A stretch of 9,120 bases of DNA from Treponema sp. (GTDB lineage: Bacteria; Spirochaetota; Spirochaetia; Treponematales; Treponemataceae). Positions 1 through 6,365 of the stretch are shown here, in pieces. Below the pieces are notes generated by a model, which searched no databases, was not told the DNA's origin, and saw only the letters and a program-made list of their open reading frames with translations. The DNA lies in assembly GCA_004554075.1 (NCBI GenBank), contig SFOB01000097.1, positions 1 to 9,120 on the forward strand. Direction: 5' to 3'. Within the stretch, counting starts at the first letter, position 1. Each line of letters opens with the position of its first letter. The position numbers and the translations under genes are program-made.

Positions 1-290
1 GGAAGAGCCTGATTCTTGTTAGTCACAATCCACCTGTTGGAGAAAAGATTGACTCTTTTGACGGTGAGCATCATGCTGGCAGCCAGAAGTTTACAGACTT
101 CATTAAAGAGAATAAGCCGCTTGCTGTAGTCTGCGGTCATATTCACGAAGGTGCCAATATTGAAAAAATCGGTGATACTGTAGTGATTAACCCTGGCAGC
201 CTTGGCGAGGCAAAAACTTATGCCTGGCTGGATCTTGAAAAAGACGGCGACGGCTGGAAGGTAAAGAACACAGAATTGTGTAAATTGTAA
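1..290 (+). CDS. Metallophosphoesterase, C-terminal part (5' end outside window)
   Basis: The frame is open from the window edge to TAA at 288-290, giving 95 visible residues. They carry the C-terminal motifs of calcineurin-like phosphoesterases: SHNPP near visible residues 7-11, a GHIH motif at 45-48 and INPGS at 62-66. In this family the GHxH histidines bind the dinuclear metal centre that hydrolyses phosphoester bonds, and the NPGS turn follows a final beta strand. The N-terminal motifs (D-x-H and GD-x-x-N/D) would lie upstream of the window. No signal peptide can be judged, but this subfamily is usually cytosolic. The substrate cannot be told from sequence. The next gene starts 21 bases downstream on the same strand, so the two may be cotranscribed. 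The family call is firm; the specific activity is unknown. Confidence 0.85.
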   Translation, partial: KSLILVSHNPPVGEKIDSFDGEHHAGSQKFTDFIKENKPLAVVCGHIHEGANIEKIGDTVVINPGSLGEAKTYAWLDLEKDGDGWKVKNTELCKL

Positions 291-298
291 GTCATAGC

Positions 299-304
299 AA
301 GGAG
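299..304 (+). promoter_or_regulatory. Ribosome binding site AAGGAG that decides the start of the FGE-fold gene
   Basis: AAGGAG ends 7 bases before the GTG at 312 but only 1 base before the in-frame GTG at 306. Normal spacing therefore favours 312. No promoter is visible in the 21-base gap after the phosphoesterase gene. Confidence 0.6.
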
Positions 305-311
305 TGTGAGA

Positions 312-1253
312 GTGAGAAAGAACTGTAAAAAAGCGATTTTTGTTTTATCCTCATTTTTGATGATGGCAGGCGGTTTTGCACAGTCTTCTTCTTTTTCACA
401 CATCAGCCTTGTTACCTTCAGAAATAATCTTAAATATACAATTGGCGAGGACACTCAGGCCTATACTGCCGAACGGGACCTCGCTCCTTTTTCTATAAAC
501 AAATTCGAAACAACTTATACTCTCTGGCATTCGGTTCGCGTTAAGGCAGAAAAAATCGGCTACAATTTTGCAAATCCGGGACAGGGCGGCTCTAACGGAA
601 AACGGGGAGCTGCACCTACGGACGAAAATTACGCGCAGCCGGTTACTATGATTAACTGGTATGATGCGGTTGTCTGGTGTAATGCTTTGAGTGAGCTGCG
701 CGGGAGAAGGCCTTGCTACACATACAACGGTGAGGTTATCCGCGATTCTGCCGATACTGCGGCCTGCGATTTATGCGACTGCGACTGGGAGTGTAACGGT
801 TTCCGCCTTCCAACTGAGGCAGAATGGGAGTATGCAGCAAGAAAAACTCGTGTGGGCTTTCAGCGCGGCGACCTTGTAAGTGGTCAGGTTTCTGAAGAAG
901 CAGAGGAAGGTCTTTTATATGCCTGGACCTGTGAAAACTCAGACGGCTCTCATAATGTAGGAACTGCAGGTCTTCCTTTTGAGCCGGGTGAACAGACTTA
1001 CCCTGCAAGCGGTAACGCAAATGCAGCCGGTCTTTATGATATGAGCGGAAATGTTATTGAATTCTGCTGGGACTGGTTCGAAGACTATACAGCAGAAAAT
1101 CAGTATGGTCCAAAGGTTGGCTTTGAGCGTGTAAGCCGCGGCGGCAGCTGGTCTGAGTACACAATGTTCCTCTACGCCGGCGACCGCTACAGCTACGACC
1201 CTAATGAATGCTATAATTATATGGGCTTCAGGATTTGTTGCAGCGTACGCTAA
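312..1253 (+). CDS. Exported formylglycine-generating-enzyme (SUMF1/FGE-sulfatase) fold protein without the catalytic cysteines
   Basis: This is a 313-residue protein from the GTG at 312 (an in-frame GTG at 306 has poor ribosome-site spacing). Residues 1-23 form a signal peptide: basic MRKNCKK, a hydrophobic core, then GFA before Q24. An FGE-sulfatase fold follows: INKFETTYTLW at 62-72, PVTMINWYDAVVWCNALS at 110-127, GFRLPTEAEWEYAAR at 163-177, GLYDMSGNVIEFCWDW at 240-255, RVSRGGSW at 273-280 and MGFRIC at 304-309. In true FGE, two cysteines just after the RGGS(Y/W) motif carry out sulfatase activation; here that stretch reads SEYTMFLY. Formylglycine formation is therefore unlikely. The fold may instead serve binding or another oxidase-type role, as in the many divergent relatives in treponemes. 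A cysteine cluster (C152, C155, C157, C161) lies just before GFRLP. The likely location is the periplasm or cell surface. Function unknown. Confidence 0.85.
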   Translation: MRKNCKKAIFVLSSFLMMAGGFAQSSSFSHISLVTFRNNLKYTIGEDTQAYTAERDLAPFSINKFETTYTLWHSVRVKAEKIGYNFANPGQGGSNGKRGAAPTDENYAQPVTMINWYDAVVWCNALSELRGRRPCYTYNGEVIRDSADTAACDLCDCDWECNGFRLPTEAEWEYAARKTRVGFQRGDLVSGQVSEEAEEGLLYAWTCENSDGSHNVGTAGLPFEPGEQTYPASGNANAAGLYDMSGNVIEFCWDWFEDYTAENQYGPKVGFERVSRGGSWSEYTMFLYAGDRYSYDPNECYNYMGFRICCSVR

Positions 1254-1257
1254 AGTC

Positions 1258-1289
1258 GGCAAGCACAGCTTGCCTCTGAGCCATTTTTT
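1258..1289 (+). terminator. Possible terminator after the FGE-fold gene
   Basis: A perfect 7-bp hairpin, GGCAAGC (1258-1264), loop ACA, GCTTGCC (1268-1274), starts 4 bases after the stop codon. A run of six T follows at 1284-1289. The 9-base gap between stem and T-run makes it non-canonical for an intrinsic terminator. The position between convergent genes supports the call. Confidence 0.4.
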
Positions 1290-1296
1290 CGATAAT

Positions 1297-1345
1297 CCTA
1301 AAACGCCCCTGTCGGCTCGTTTTTTAACGGATTTTCGATTTTAGG
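1297..1345. terminator. Weak bidirectional terminator-like inverted repeats between convergent genes
   Basis: AAAACG (1300-1305) can pair with CGTTTT (1318-1323), and CCTAAAA (1297-1303) with TTTTAGG (1339-1345). The second arm of the first pair runs into T6 at 1320-1325, and the minus strand has TTTT after its own arm. GAGCC (1278-1282) with GGCTC (1314-1318), directly before that T-run, is a further option for the + strand. The stems are short and the loops long, so this is a guess based mainly on position, right after the corA stop codon. Confidence 0.25.
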
Positions 1346-1346
1346 C

Positions 1347-2396
1347 TTACTTAAGTTTCTTTTCCAGTTTATGTAATTTCTTTGTCTCTGCGCGGACCGT
1401 GCGCTGCTGCTTGCGGTTCATTTTTTTTGCCTTGCGGATTGCGCCTACAGTCTCGCGGTTAAAGTTCAGCATCCAGCTGCAGAGGAATACCGAAACAAGA
1501 CAGATTATTGTTGCAATGAGAACCGGAACATAACCCGGCAGGTCATCAAACGGCAGCTTAAAGTTCATACCAAAGAAGCTTGTTACAAAGGTTGGTGCCA
1601 TCATTACCAGGTTGATGATTGCAAGCTTTTTCATTACGACGTTCAAGTTGTTTGAAATGACAGAAGAGTAGGCATCCATTACACCAAAGAGAATGTTTGC
1701 GTAGGTGTCGGCCATTTCAATAGCCTGTCTGTTATCAATTGTAACGCCTTCAACAAAATCAAGGTCATCTTCATCAAACTTAATAAGACGGGTGCTCTTC
1801 ATTTTCATCAAAAGAAGAGAATTACTCTTAAGAGAAGTAGTAAAGTAAACCAGAGATTTTTCCAAACCAAGCATCAAGATAATTTCTTTGTTTTCAACTT
1901 CAAGTCTCATCTCGTTCTGAATGCTGGTAGAACGGCGGTTGATTTCCTTAAGGTAGCGGAGGAAGTTCAAATTGGCGCGGTTAATAATGTGCACGATGAA
2001 TGAAGGAAAGTCGTTAAGACGTACATTGCGCACACGGTTTGCACCAAAGTCCTTAAGTACCTCGCAGTCTGTCCAGCAGATTGTGATGATTGTTTTTCCC
2101 TTTACAAGAATACCAACCGGTCCTGTAAAGTAAGGAGTTTCTGCTGTAGGGTCATAAAAAGGAACACGGACAATTGTAAGGATATATCCAGAGTCACCGT
2201 CTTCAATACGAGAAAGCTCATCCGGGTCGAGAATATCCAGAATATGATCCTGCTCAATCTGATACTCTTCCTGCAGTAAAGTAGTCTCATCACGGGTAAC
2301 ATTGCGTGCATCTACCCAGAGCGGAAGTTTTGTATTGATTTCTTCTTTCTTGGTCTTTGTGAACTGGCCGTCAATTTGCTGCCAATATGTAATCAT
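1347..2396 (-). CDS. corA: CorA-family divalent metal ion transporter (Mg2+/Co2+/Ni2+)
   Basis: This is a 349-residue protein, close to the usual CorA length. The large N-terminal cytoplasmic domain (about 1-255) has the alternating alpha/beta and long-helix character of the family. TM1 spans about 258-276 and ends in the signature GMN motif at 276-278, within SFFGMNFKLP. The short periplasmic loop DDLPGYV is followed by TM2 at about 289-311. The C-terminal tail (314-349) is unusually long and very basic, rich in K, R and Q. CorA forms a homopentameric channel that admits Mg2+ and gates on cytoplasmic Mg2+; which ion this protein prefers cannot be told here. The ATG start at 2396 has GAGGGA at 2402-2407 (on the minus strand), 5 bases upstream. 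It is convergent to the FGE-fold gene and divergent from the secretion operon. A long structured leader with short ORFs precedes it (see separate entries). Confidence 0.93.
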   Translation of the reverse strand: MITYWQQIDGQFTKTKKEEINTKLPLWVDARNVTRDETTLLQEEYQIEQDHILDILDPDELSRIEDGDSGYILTIVRVPFYDPTAETPYFTGPVGILVKGKTIITICWTDCEVLKDFGANRVRNVRLNDFPSFIVHIINRANLNFLRYLKEINRRSTSIQNEMRLEVENKEIILMLGLEKSLVYFTTSLKSNSLLLMKMKSTRLIKFDEDDLDFVEGVTIDNRQAIEMADTYANILFGVMDAYSSVISNNLNVVMKKLAIINLVMMAPTFVTSFFGMNFKLPFDDLPGYVPVLIATIICLVSVFLCSWMLNFNRETVGAIRKAKKMNRKQQRTVRAETKKLHKLEKKLK

Positions 2397-2479
2397 AATG
2401 ATCCCTCGTAATAATGATTTGAGGCCTCACTGACATTTTTCTGACGGGAAAAAACTAGATATGCAGAATCAGGAGGCAT
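2393..2479 (-). CDS. Possible upstream ORF 2 in the corA leader (28 codons, ATGA overlap with corA)
   Basis: An ATG at 2479 opens 28 codons (starting MPPDSAYLVF) and stops at TGA 2395-2393, overlapping the corA start as ATGA. That is the classic geometry for translational coupling. No Shine-Dalgarno sequence precedes it; the bases upstream are AATCACAACAAA. Independent initiation would be weak, so re-initiation or coupling to uORF1 would be needed. Its penultimate codons contain the corA ribosome site. The frame is also open upstream of this ATG as far as a TAA near 2550. It may be fortuitous. The peptide is not recognised. Confidence 0.25.
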   Translation of the reverse strand: MPPDSAYLVFSRQKNVSEASNHYYEGSL

Positions 2480-2537
2480 TTTGTTGTGATTAAACGTATG
2501 GGATAACTCGATCCACTGTCCATAGGACGCCTCCTGA
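2424..2537 (-). promoter_or_regulatory. Structured corA leader with mutually exclusive pairings (candidate cis-regulatory RNA)
   Basis: Read on the minus strand, TCAGGAGGC (2537-2529) pairs perfectly over 9 bp with GCCTCCTGA (2477-2469). Inside it are two small hairpins: GTCC-TAT-GGAC (2528-2518), which abuts the stem, and GGAT with ATCC (2514-2511 and 2504-2501). Together they suggest a three-way junction. The distal arm GCCTCCTGA can instead pair with downstream TCAGTGAGGC (2433-2424): 9 bp with one bulged T. The two folds cannot coexist. The first hides the AGGAGG of uORF1. The second ties up a CCTC (2428-2425) that could otherwise weakly pair with the GAGG of the corA ribosome site. It matches no riboswitch class I can recall; the Mg2+ M-box is much larger. 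The pairing is seen in the sequence; regulatory function is inferred. Confidence 0.5.
2455..2523 (-). CDS. Possible leader peptide (uORF1) upstream of corA, 22 aa
   Basis: An ATG at 2523 lies 6 bases after a perfect AGGAGG (2535-2530 read on the minus strand). It opens 22 codons (starting MDSGSSYPIRLI, ending CLLILHI) and stops at TAG 2457-2455, immediately followed by six T on the minus strand. The ribosome site is the best one for corA's transcript and lies just downstream of a predicted promoter. Its Shine-Dalgarno forms one arm of a 9-bp stem, and the other arm is inside its own coding sequence, so ribosome movement would open the stem. Leader peptides that control Mg2+ transporters are known elsewhere (mgtL, and the corA leader corL in Salmonella). 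No similarity to those is claimed. Confidence 0.4.
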   Translation of the reverse strand: MDSGSSYPIRLITTKCLLILHI

Positions 2538-2569
2538 ATTAAGAATTAATTAATCAAACTGATAATTTA

Positions 2570-2598
2570 ATTTTAATGAATTTATTAATTGAGTTCAA
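2570..2598 (-). promoter_or_regulatory. Predicted sigma-70-type promoter of corA
   Basis: On the minus strand, TTGAAC (2598-2593) and TAAAAT (2575-2570) are separated by exactly 17 bases. They match four and five of six consensus positions respectively. Transcription would begin near 2563, about 27 bases before the AGGAGG of uORF1, giving a corA leader of about 165 bases. The surroundings are very A+T rich, so chance matches are possible. Confidence 0.5.
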
Positions 2599-2627
2599 GT
2601 TGAAGTGAATGATTGTTATAAGTTTTT

Positions 2628-2752
2628 GTCCTGCAATGCAGGGCTGCTCCCTACCTAGGAGAGGGGGTAGCGGACAAGACCGCAGCGAGAGAGCGAGCTG
2701 CAGGCGAGAGAAGGAGCGAGGACTTGGGAGCGAGGGGGAGACTTCCCCCACC
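2628..2752. repeat. G-rich structured intergenic element, possible dispersed repeat
   Basis: About 125 bases rich in G and C interrupt otherwise A+T-rich intergenic DNA. The element is bounded by two tight hairpins: CCTGC-AAT-GCAGG (2630-2642), and GGGGGA-GACT-TCCCCC (2734-2749) with a 4-base loop. Between them are CTCC/GGAG (2647-2650 with 2658-2661) or, alternatively, CTACC/GGTAG (2651-2655 with 2666-2670), the palindromes CCTAGG and CTGCAG, GCAGC/GCTGC (2682-2686 with 2697-2701), and four copies of AGCGAG (2684, 2692, 2715, 2729) plus a GGCGAG (2703). The architecture resembles REP/MITE-type elements, but repetition in the genome cannot be seen from one copy. A minus-strand reading frame runs through it but has no ribosome site. 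It lies between the divergent corA and secretion promoters. Confidence 0.45.
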
Positions 2753-2758
2753 TTGAGG

Positions 2759-2827
2759 AAAAATTGCAAAAAGATGAAAAAATGAGAAAAAAACGCATAA
2801 ATTTTCACTTTTTTTTAACTTTTTTTT
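2759..2827. promoter_or_regulatory. Phased A/T tracts (intrinsically curved DNA) upstream of the secretion operon
   Basis: A-tracts begin at 2759, 2768, 2777 and 2787 (5, 5, 6 and 7 bases long), spaced 9-10 bases. Two T8 tracts follow at 2809-2816 and 2820-2827, 11 bases apart. A-tracts repeated in step with the helix bend DNA and are often found upstream of bacterial promoters, where they act as UP-element-like or nucleoid-protein sites. The phasing is visible; the role is inferred. Confidence 0.45.
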
Positions 2828-2849
2828 CAAAATTTCGCAGAAAATCGCA

Positions 2850-2875
2850 TATTAATTCTACTTTATAGGTGGAGG
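2850..2875 (+). promoter_or_regulatory. Possible -10 region and ribosome binding site ahead of the secretin gene
   Basis: GGAGG (2871-2875) lies 9 bases before the TTG start at 2885 and is the only good ribosome site in this stretch. TATTAA (2850-2855) could be a -10 box, but no convincing -35 lies 16-18 bases upstream, so the promoter part is tentative. If it is used, the 5' leader would be very short. TCGCA occurs twice with a 10-base period (2835 and 2845). Confidence 0.35.
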
Positions 2876-2884
2876 TTAAAAATC

Positions 2885-4936
2885 TTGAGACGGACATTTG
2901 TTAATTCCTGGGGACAGATAAAAAAGGGTCTTGGACTTCTCGTGTTTCTATTTGTTTACTGTCATTTTGCGGTGGCGCAGGGGACGATATTTTCATGGGA
3001 TTTTTCGGATTGTGAGATTAAAGATATCTTGTTTGCGGTGTCTATGGACACTGGGATTTCGATTGTGCCTGATGACACTGTCAGTGGTAAAGGTGATTTG
3101 AAATTTGCAGGCGGAAACTTTGATCTGGCTTTTGAGTCTTTCTTGAAGAGCAACAGATTGTTTGTGAAACGTGAGGACAGGGTGTGGACTGTGAGCAGGT
3201 GTCGTGTGTCTGAGGAGAAAGGGTGTTATTCTCTTGAGGCTTATGATCTGCTTCCGGTGCAGATTGTGGAAAAACTGTCGGGTGTGATGAAGCGTGTGGT
3301 TACGTTTGAGACCTTACCTGCACAGAGGATTTCGGTGTGTTTTAAAGAGCTTTCTGAAGCGGCCCTTATGGATTGTCTTGCCAAACGTTTTGGATTTTAT
3401 GGCGTAGTGCAGAATGAAAACGGATATCATTTTGTGAAAAGAAATGGTTCTGGAAATGATTCGGTACGTAAAGAGGCTTTATCCGGGATTGTGAAGATCG
3501 AAATGCTTGACGGTGGTGCGATTGGGGTTGATGTGGATGACTGCAGGTTTTCTGAAGCTGTTGAATATCTTTTTTCAGGGGCTTGTGTTTCGAAGTCTTT
3601 TTGCCTGCTTTCTGATGCAGATTGTAAGATTCAGAGGTCTGTTTTTATCGGTGGAAATTTTGAAGATTCTCTGCGTATTCTTTGTGCTCAGAGCGGGTTT
3701 GACTTTATCTTTGAAAATGAAATCTACTACATCTTTGCGAATCCACAGGTTCGAAATGAACTTGTGAGTGGAAAACGAAGCTGGCGTAAATTTACACTGC
3801 GTTTTACTAAGTCTCATGATTTTTTAACCTTTGTTTTGAAGCGAGTTGGTAAGCTGGAAATCATACAGCTGCCGGATGAATATTCTTTTTTGTGTTATGC
3901 AAGTGAGAGAGAGAAGAATGAAGTTGAGTCTTTGATTTGTGAAGCAGATATTAAAGTTTCCACTTATGTGGTGAATCTGAAATATTTGAAACCTGCAGAA
4001 CTTATGGAGCACCTGCCACCTTCAGTTGATCGTGGAGCTTTGTTTTTAGCAGATGATTCTTCTTTGTATTTTAAGGGATCAGAAGAAGCTTATGAGGCTT
4101 TTTGTTCACAGATTGAGGTATACGATAAGCCCATTGTCAGATTAAGTTATGATCTTTTGATTCTGCAGTATGACGAGACAGCTCAGAACAGCTGGTCCTC
4201 TTCTTTTGGAGTAAAACGACTTTCGCTTGGAGACCGGAATGATGTATCTGCAGTTCTTGGTTCAGTGATGGGATTTAATCTGAATGTTGTAACTTCTTTT
4301 GGGCTTACCTTTGCTGCAGAACTGCAGTCTTCCATTGAAGAGAATACGACAAGAGTCTATGCAGATACAACGCTGCATGGACTTTCTGGAAAAGAGATTC
4401 ATTTCCAAAATACTAACACCTATCGTTATAGAGATAATAATCTGGATCCTGAAACCGGAAAGCCTATATATTCTGGCGTAACCCGGGAAATTGCTTCTGG
4501 TATTAAACTTGATGTTCTTGGCTGGGTTAGTGGAGATGGAATGATTACAAGTAAAGTAACAGCTTCTGTTTCTCGCCGTGGGAATGATACATCTGCTGCA
4601 ACAGGGAATCCACCGCCAACATCAGAAAAACTTGTGACTACTGAGGTTTGTGGAAAAAGTGGAGAGCCTGTTGTTTTAAGTGGTTTAGTACAGACAGCAG
4701 AAAGTAGTCAGGAAAAACGCAGCCCTCTAATTTCTAAAATTCCCCTGTTAGGAAATCTTTTTAAGAATAAGGCAAAGACTCAGGAAAATATGCAGATGGT
4801 TATTTATCTTGTTCCGCATATTACAGGTGAGACTTTCATGGTTGAAGAATCTGTTGAAGGCAGAGACGATTTTTCATGGGCAGAAGAAAAGCTTTGGAAG
4901 CTGCTGGCAGCTTTTAAGGAGGAGGCTTATGAATAA
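2885..4936 (+). CDS. gspD: Type II secretion system secretin (GspD-like outer-membrane channel)
   Basis: This is a 683-residue protein from a TTG start preceded by GGAGG; no ATG lies near the signal peptide. Residues 1-31 are an export signal (basic N-region, core LGLLVFLFVYCHFAVA, cleavage before QGT). The periplasmic part holds an N0/STN-like domain at about 38-105, a less clear domain at about 118-186, a second STN-like domain at about 214-286 that resembles the first, then a region of about 300-412 with the N1-type sequence VVNLKYLKPAELMEHL at 362-377. The secretin barrel covers about 418-647, with the usual signatures ASGIKLDVLG (537-546), SPLISKIPLLGNLF (613-626) and VIYLVPHIT (639-647). 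A short helix at about 664-680 could be a pilotin-binding tail. Secretins form a 12-16-fold gated pore through which folded proteins exit. Its end overlaps gspE by 8 bases. The family call is firm. GspD rather than a pilus secretin is inferred from the E-F-G neighbours. Confidence 0.92.
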   Translation: MRRTFVNSWGQIKKGLGLLVFLFVYCHFAVAQGTIFSWDFSDCEIKDILFAVSMDTGISIVPDDTVSGKGDLKFAGGNFDLAFESFLKSNRLFVKREDRVWTVSRCRVSEEKGCYSLEAYDLLPVQIVEKLSGVMKRVVTFETLPAQRISVCFKELSEAALMDCLAKRFGFYGVVQNENGYHFVKRNGSGNDSVRKEALSGIVKIEMLDGGAIGVDVDDCRFSEAVEYLFSGACVSKSFCLLSDADCKIQRSVFIGGNFEDSLRILCAQSGFDFIFENEIYYIFANPQVRNELVSGKRSWRKFTLRFTKSHDFLTFVLKRVGKLEIIQLPDEYSFLCYASEREKNEVESLICEADIKVSTYVVNLKYLKPAELMEHLPPSVDRGALFLADDSSLYFKGSEEAYEAFCSQIEVYDKPIVRLSYDLLILQYDETAQNSWSSSFGVKRLSLGDRNDVSAVLGSVMGFNLNVVTSFGLTFAAELQSSIEENTTRVYADTTLHGLSGKEIHFQNTNTYRYRDNNLDPETGKPIYSGVTREIASGIKLDVLGWVSGDGMITSKVTASVSRRGNDTSAATGNPPPTSEKLVTTEVCGKSGEPVVLSGLVQTAESSQEKRSPLISKIPLLGNLFKNKAKTQENMQMVIYLVPHITGETFMVEESVEGRDDFSWAEEKLWKLLAAFKEEAYE

Positions 4937-6365
4937 CAGGTATGATTTTAAACTTACGCCGGCATACTGCTTGTATAACGGGGTGGCGGTTCTTGAACAA
5001 AGGGGAGCTGCAATCCGTTTTCTTGTTGAGAACAAAGAGGATGCTCTGGTATGCGGAAGACTTTCCAGAGCTTTTGAAAATCACATTGAAAATATCAGAC
5101 GCATAAAGGATTGCCCTGAAGAGTTTAACCGCCTTATAAAAATTGATTTTGAAAGCGGAACAAGAGCTCAGCTTAGAAAATGTATTTCAAATCTTTACAG
5201 AGCTGGAGAAAAAAGTTCACTCACTAGAATTGAAGAAGACTCAGGAAAAAATCAGCGGGAGGCTGCAGCTGTTCTGCTCCTGGACAGTATTTTGAATGAG
5301 GCTCGTTTGCGGGCTGCTACTGATATCCATATTGAAGGAAATTGTGTACGGCTTAGAGTGAACGGAAAACTGGAACTGCTTATGGAACTTCAGAGTGAAA
5401 GAAGTGCAGAACTCGTACAAAGAATTAAACTTCTGTCGGGAATGAATGTGATAGAAAACAGACGCTGCCAGGATGGTCACTTTGTTTATGGAACTAAGGC
5501 TCCTTTCTTTTTGAGAGTTTCAACAATGTCTGTAGTGGGGCAGCAATATTTGGGTACTGAGTCTGTTGTAATAAGACTCCTGGATACGAGTCGGATTCCT
5601 CTGGCTTTAGGAGAGCTTGGATTTAACAGGATGCAGCTGGAAAGGCTTTGTGGATCTGAAGGAATCACAGGCCTGCACAATGGGCTTGTGATTGTTTGTG
5701 GACCAACGGGTTCTGGAAAGTCGACAACTGTTTCGGCACTTCTTGTTGAGATTGAAAGACAATTTAACGGAAGCTTGAAAATCATAAGTCTCGAAGATCC
5801 GCCAGAATATGTTATTCCAGGAGTTTCACAGGTAAAAGTTGAAGGCAGCAGATCTTTCTCAGAAGCACTGAATCATCTTTTCAGACAGGATCCTGATGTA
5901 ATTATGATTGGAGAGATTCGTGATGAAGAAAGTGCAGCTGCTGCTATACGTGCTTCGCTTACTGGTCATCTTGTTTTTGCCACTCTTCATTCTGGTAGCC
6001 CTGCAGAAGCTGTGTTCAGATTAGAAAATCTTGGCATAGAAAGAAGAGTTTTGTGTGAAGTTCTTCGTGCTGTTATTTGCCAGGAATTAAATCTTCTTGG
6101 TGGAAAAATGCGGCTTTATGCTGATCTTGCTATTCCTAAAGAAAAGTTTAGTGAGAAAGCAGTTCTAGAGATGACTGAAGAGCAGCTGGAAAATCTTATG
6201 GATCATATAACAAATTACAGTGAAATACTTAGCGAAACTATGCAGGCTTTGCAGAAGAATCAGAGAAAACAGAAAACTCAAAAGAATCAGAATACTCAGA
6301 AGCCTGTAATCCCGCTTTATAAAAGGAGGACGCGAAATGCTGGAATTCACAAAGGCGCTGTATGA
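4929..6365 (+). CDS. gspE: Type II secretion ATPase (GspE/PulE family)
   Basis: This is a 478-residue protein. The ATG at 4929 was chosen because AAGGAGGAGG (4916-4925) lies just upstream; an in-frame ATG at 4809 would extend 120 bases into gspD without a better site. The N-terminal part (about 1-110) is divergent. The ATPase core has ATDIHIE at 130-136, Walker A GPTGSGKST at 258-266, the Walker B stretch VIMIGEIRDEES at 324-335 and the histidine box GHLVFATLHSGSP at about 345-357. It should be a cytoplasmic hexamer that hydrolyses ATP to drive pseudopilus assembly. Between the ICQEL segment (about 383) and RLYADL the usual C-x-x-C...C-x-x-C zinc insert is missing, replaced by a few residues. 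The tail (443-458) is low-complexity K/Q/N/T and ends basic. It overlaps gspD by 8 bases and gspF by 29. GspE is favoured over PilB by context. Confidence 0.93.
   Translation: MNNRYDFKLTPAYCLYNGVAVLEQRGAAIRFLVENKEDALVCGRLSRAFENHIENIRRIKDCPEEFNRLIKIDFESGTRAQLRKCISNLYRAGEKSSLTRIEEDSGKNQREAAAVLLLDSILNEARLRAATDIHIEGNCVRLRVNGKLELLMELQSERSAELVQRIKLLSGMNVIENRRCQDGHFVYGTKAPFFLRVSTMSVVGQQYLGTESVVIRLLDTSRIPLALGELGFNRMQLERLCGSEGITGLHNGLVIVCGPTGSGKSTTVSALLVEIERQFNGSLKIISLEDPPEYVIPGVSQVKVEGSRSFSEALNHLFRQDPDVIMIGEIRDEESAAAAIRASLTGHLVFATLHSGSPAEAVFRLENLGIERRVLCEVLRAVICQELNLLGGKMRLYADLAIPKEKFSEKAVLEMTEEQLENLMDHITNYSEILSETMQALQKNQRKQKTQKNQNTQKPVIPLYKRRTRNAGIHKGAV

Noticed and set aside
939..1262. 107-codon minus-strand ORF antisense to the FGE-fold gene
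   Set aside because: It is a shadow of a clear coding region, with no domain or start signal.
2424..2537. corA leader considered as a known riboswitch (M-box, cobalamin, NiCo) or hammerhead ribozyme
   Set aside because: It is too small for an M-box or cobalamin switch. The hammerhead core CUGAUGA...GAAA is absent on both strands, and no conserved NiCo or other core was recognised. It is kept only as an unclassified structured leader.
2554..2808. 84-codon minus-strand ORF through the G-rich intergenic element
   Set aside because: It has no ribosome site, its composition is just the reverse of a structured G-rich element flanked by AT-rich DNA, and it would overlap the likely corA promoter region. 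It is treated as a fortuitous frame.
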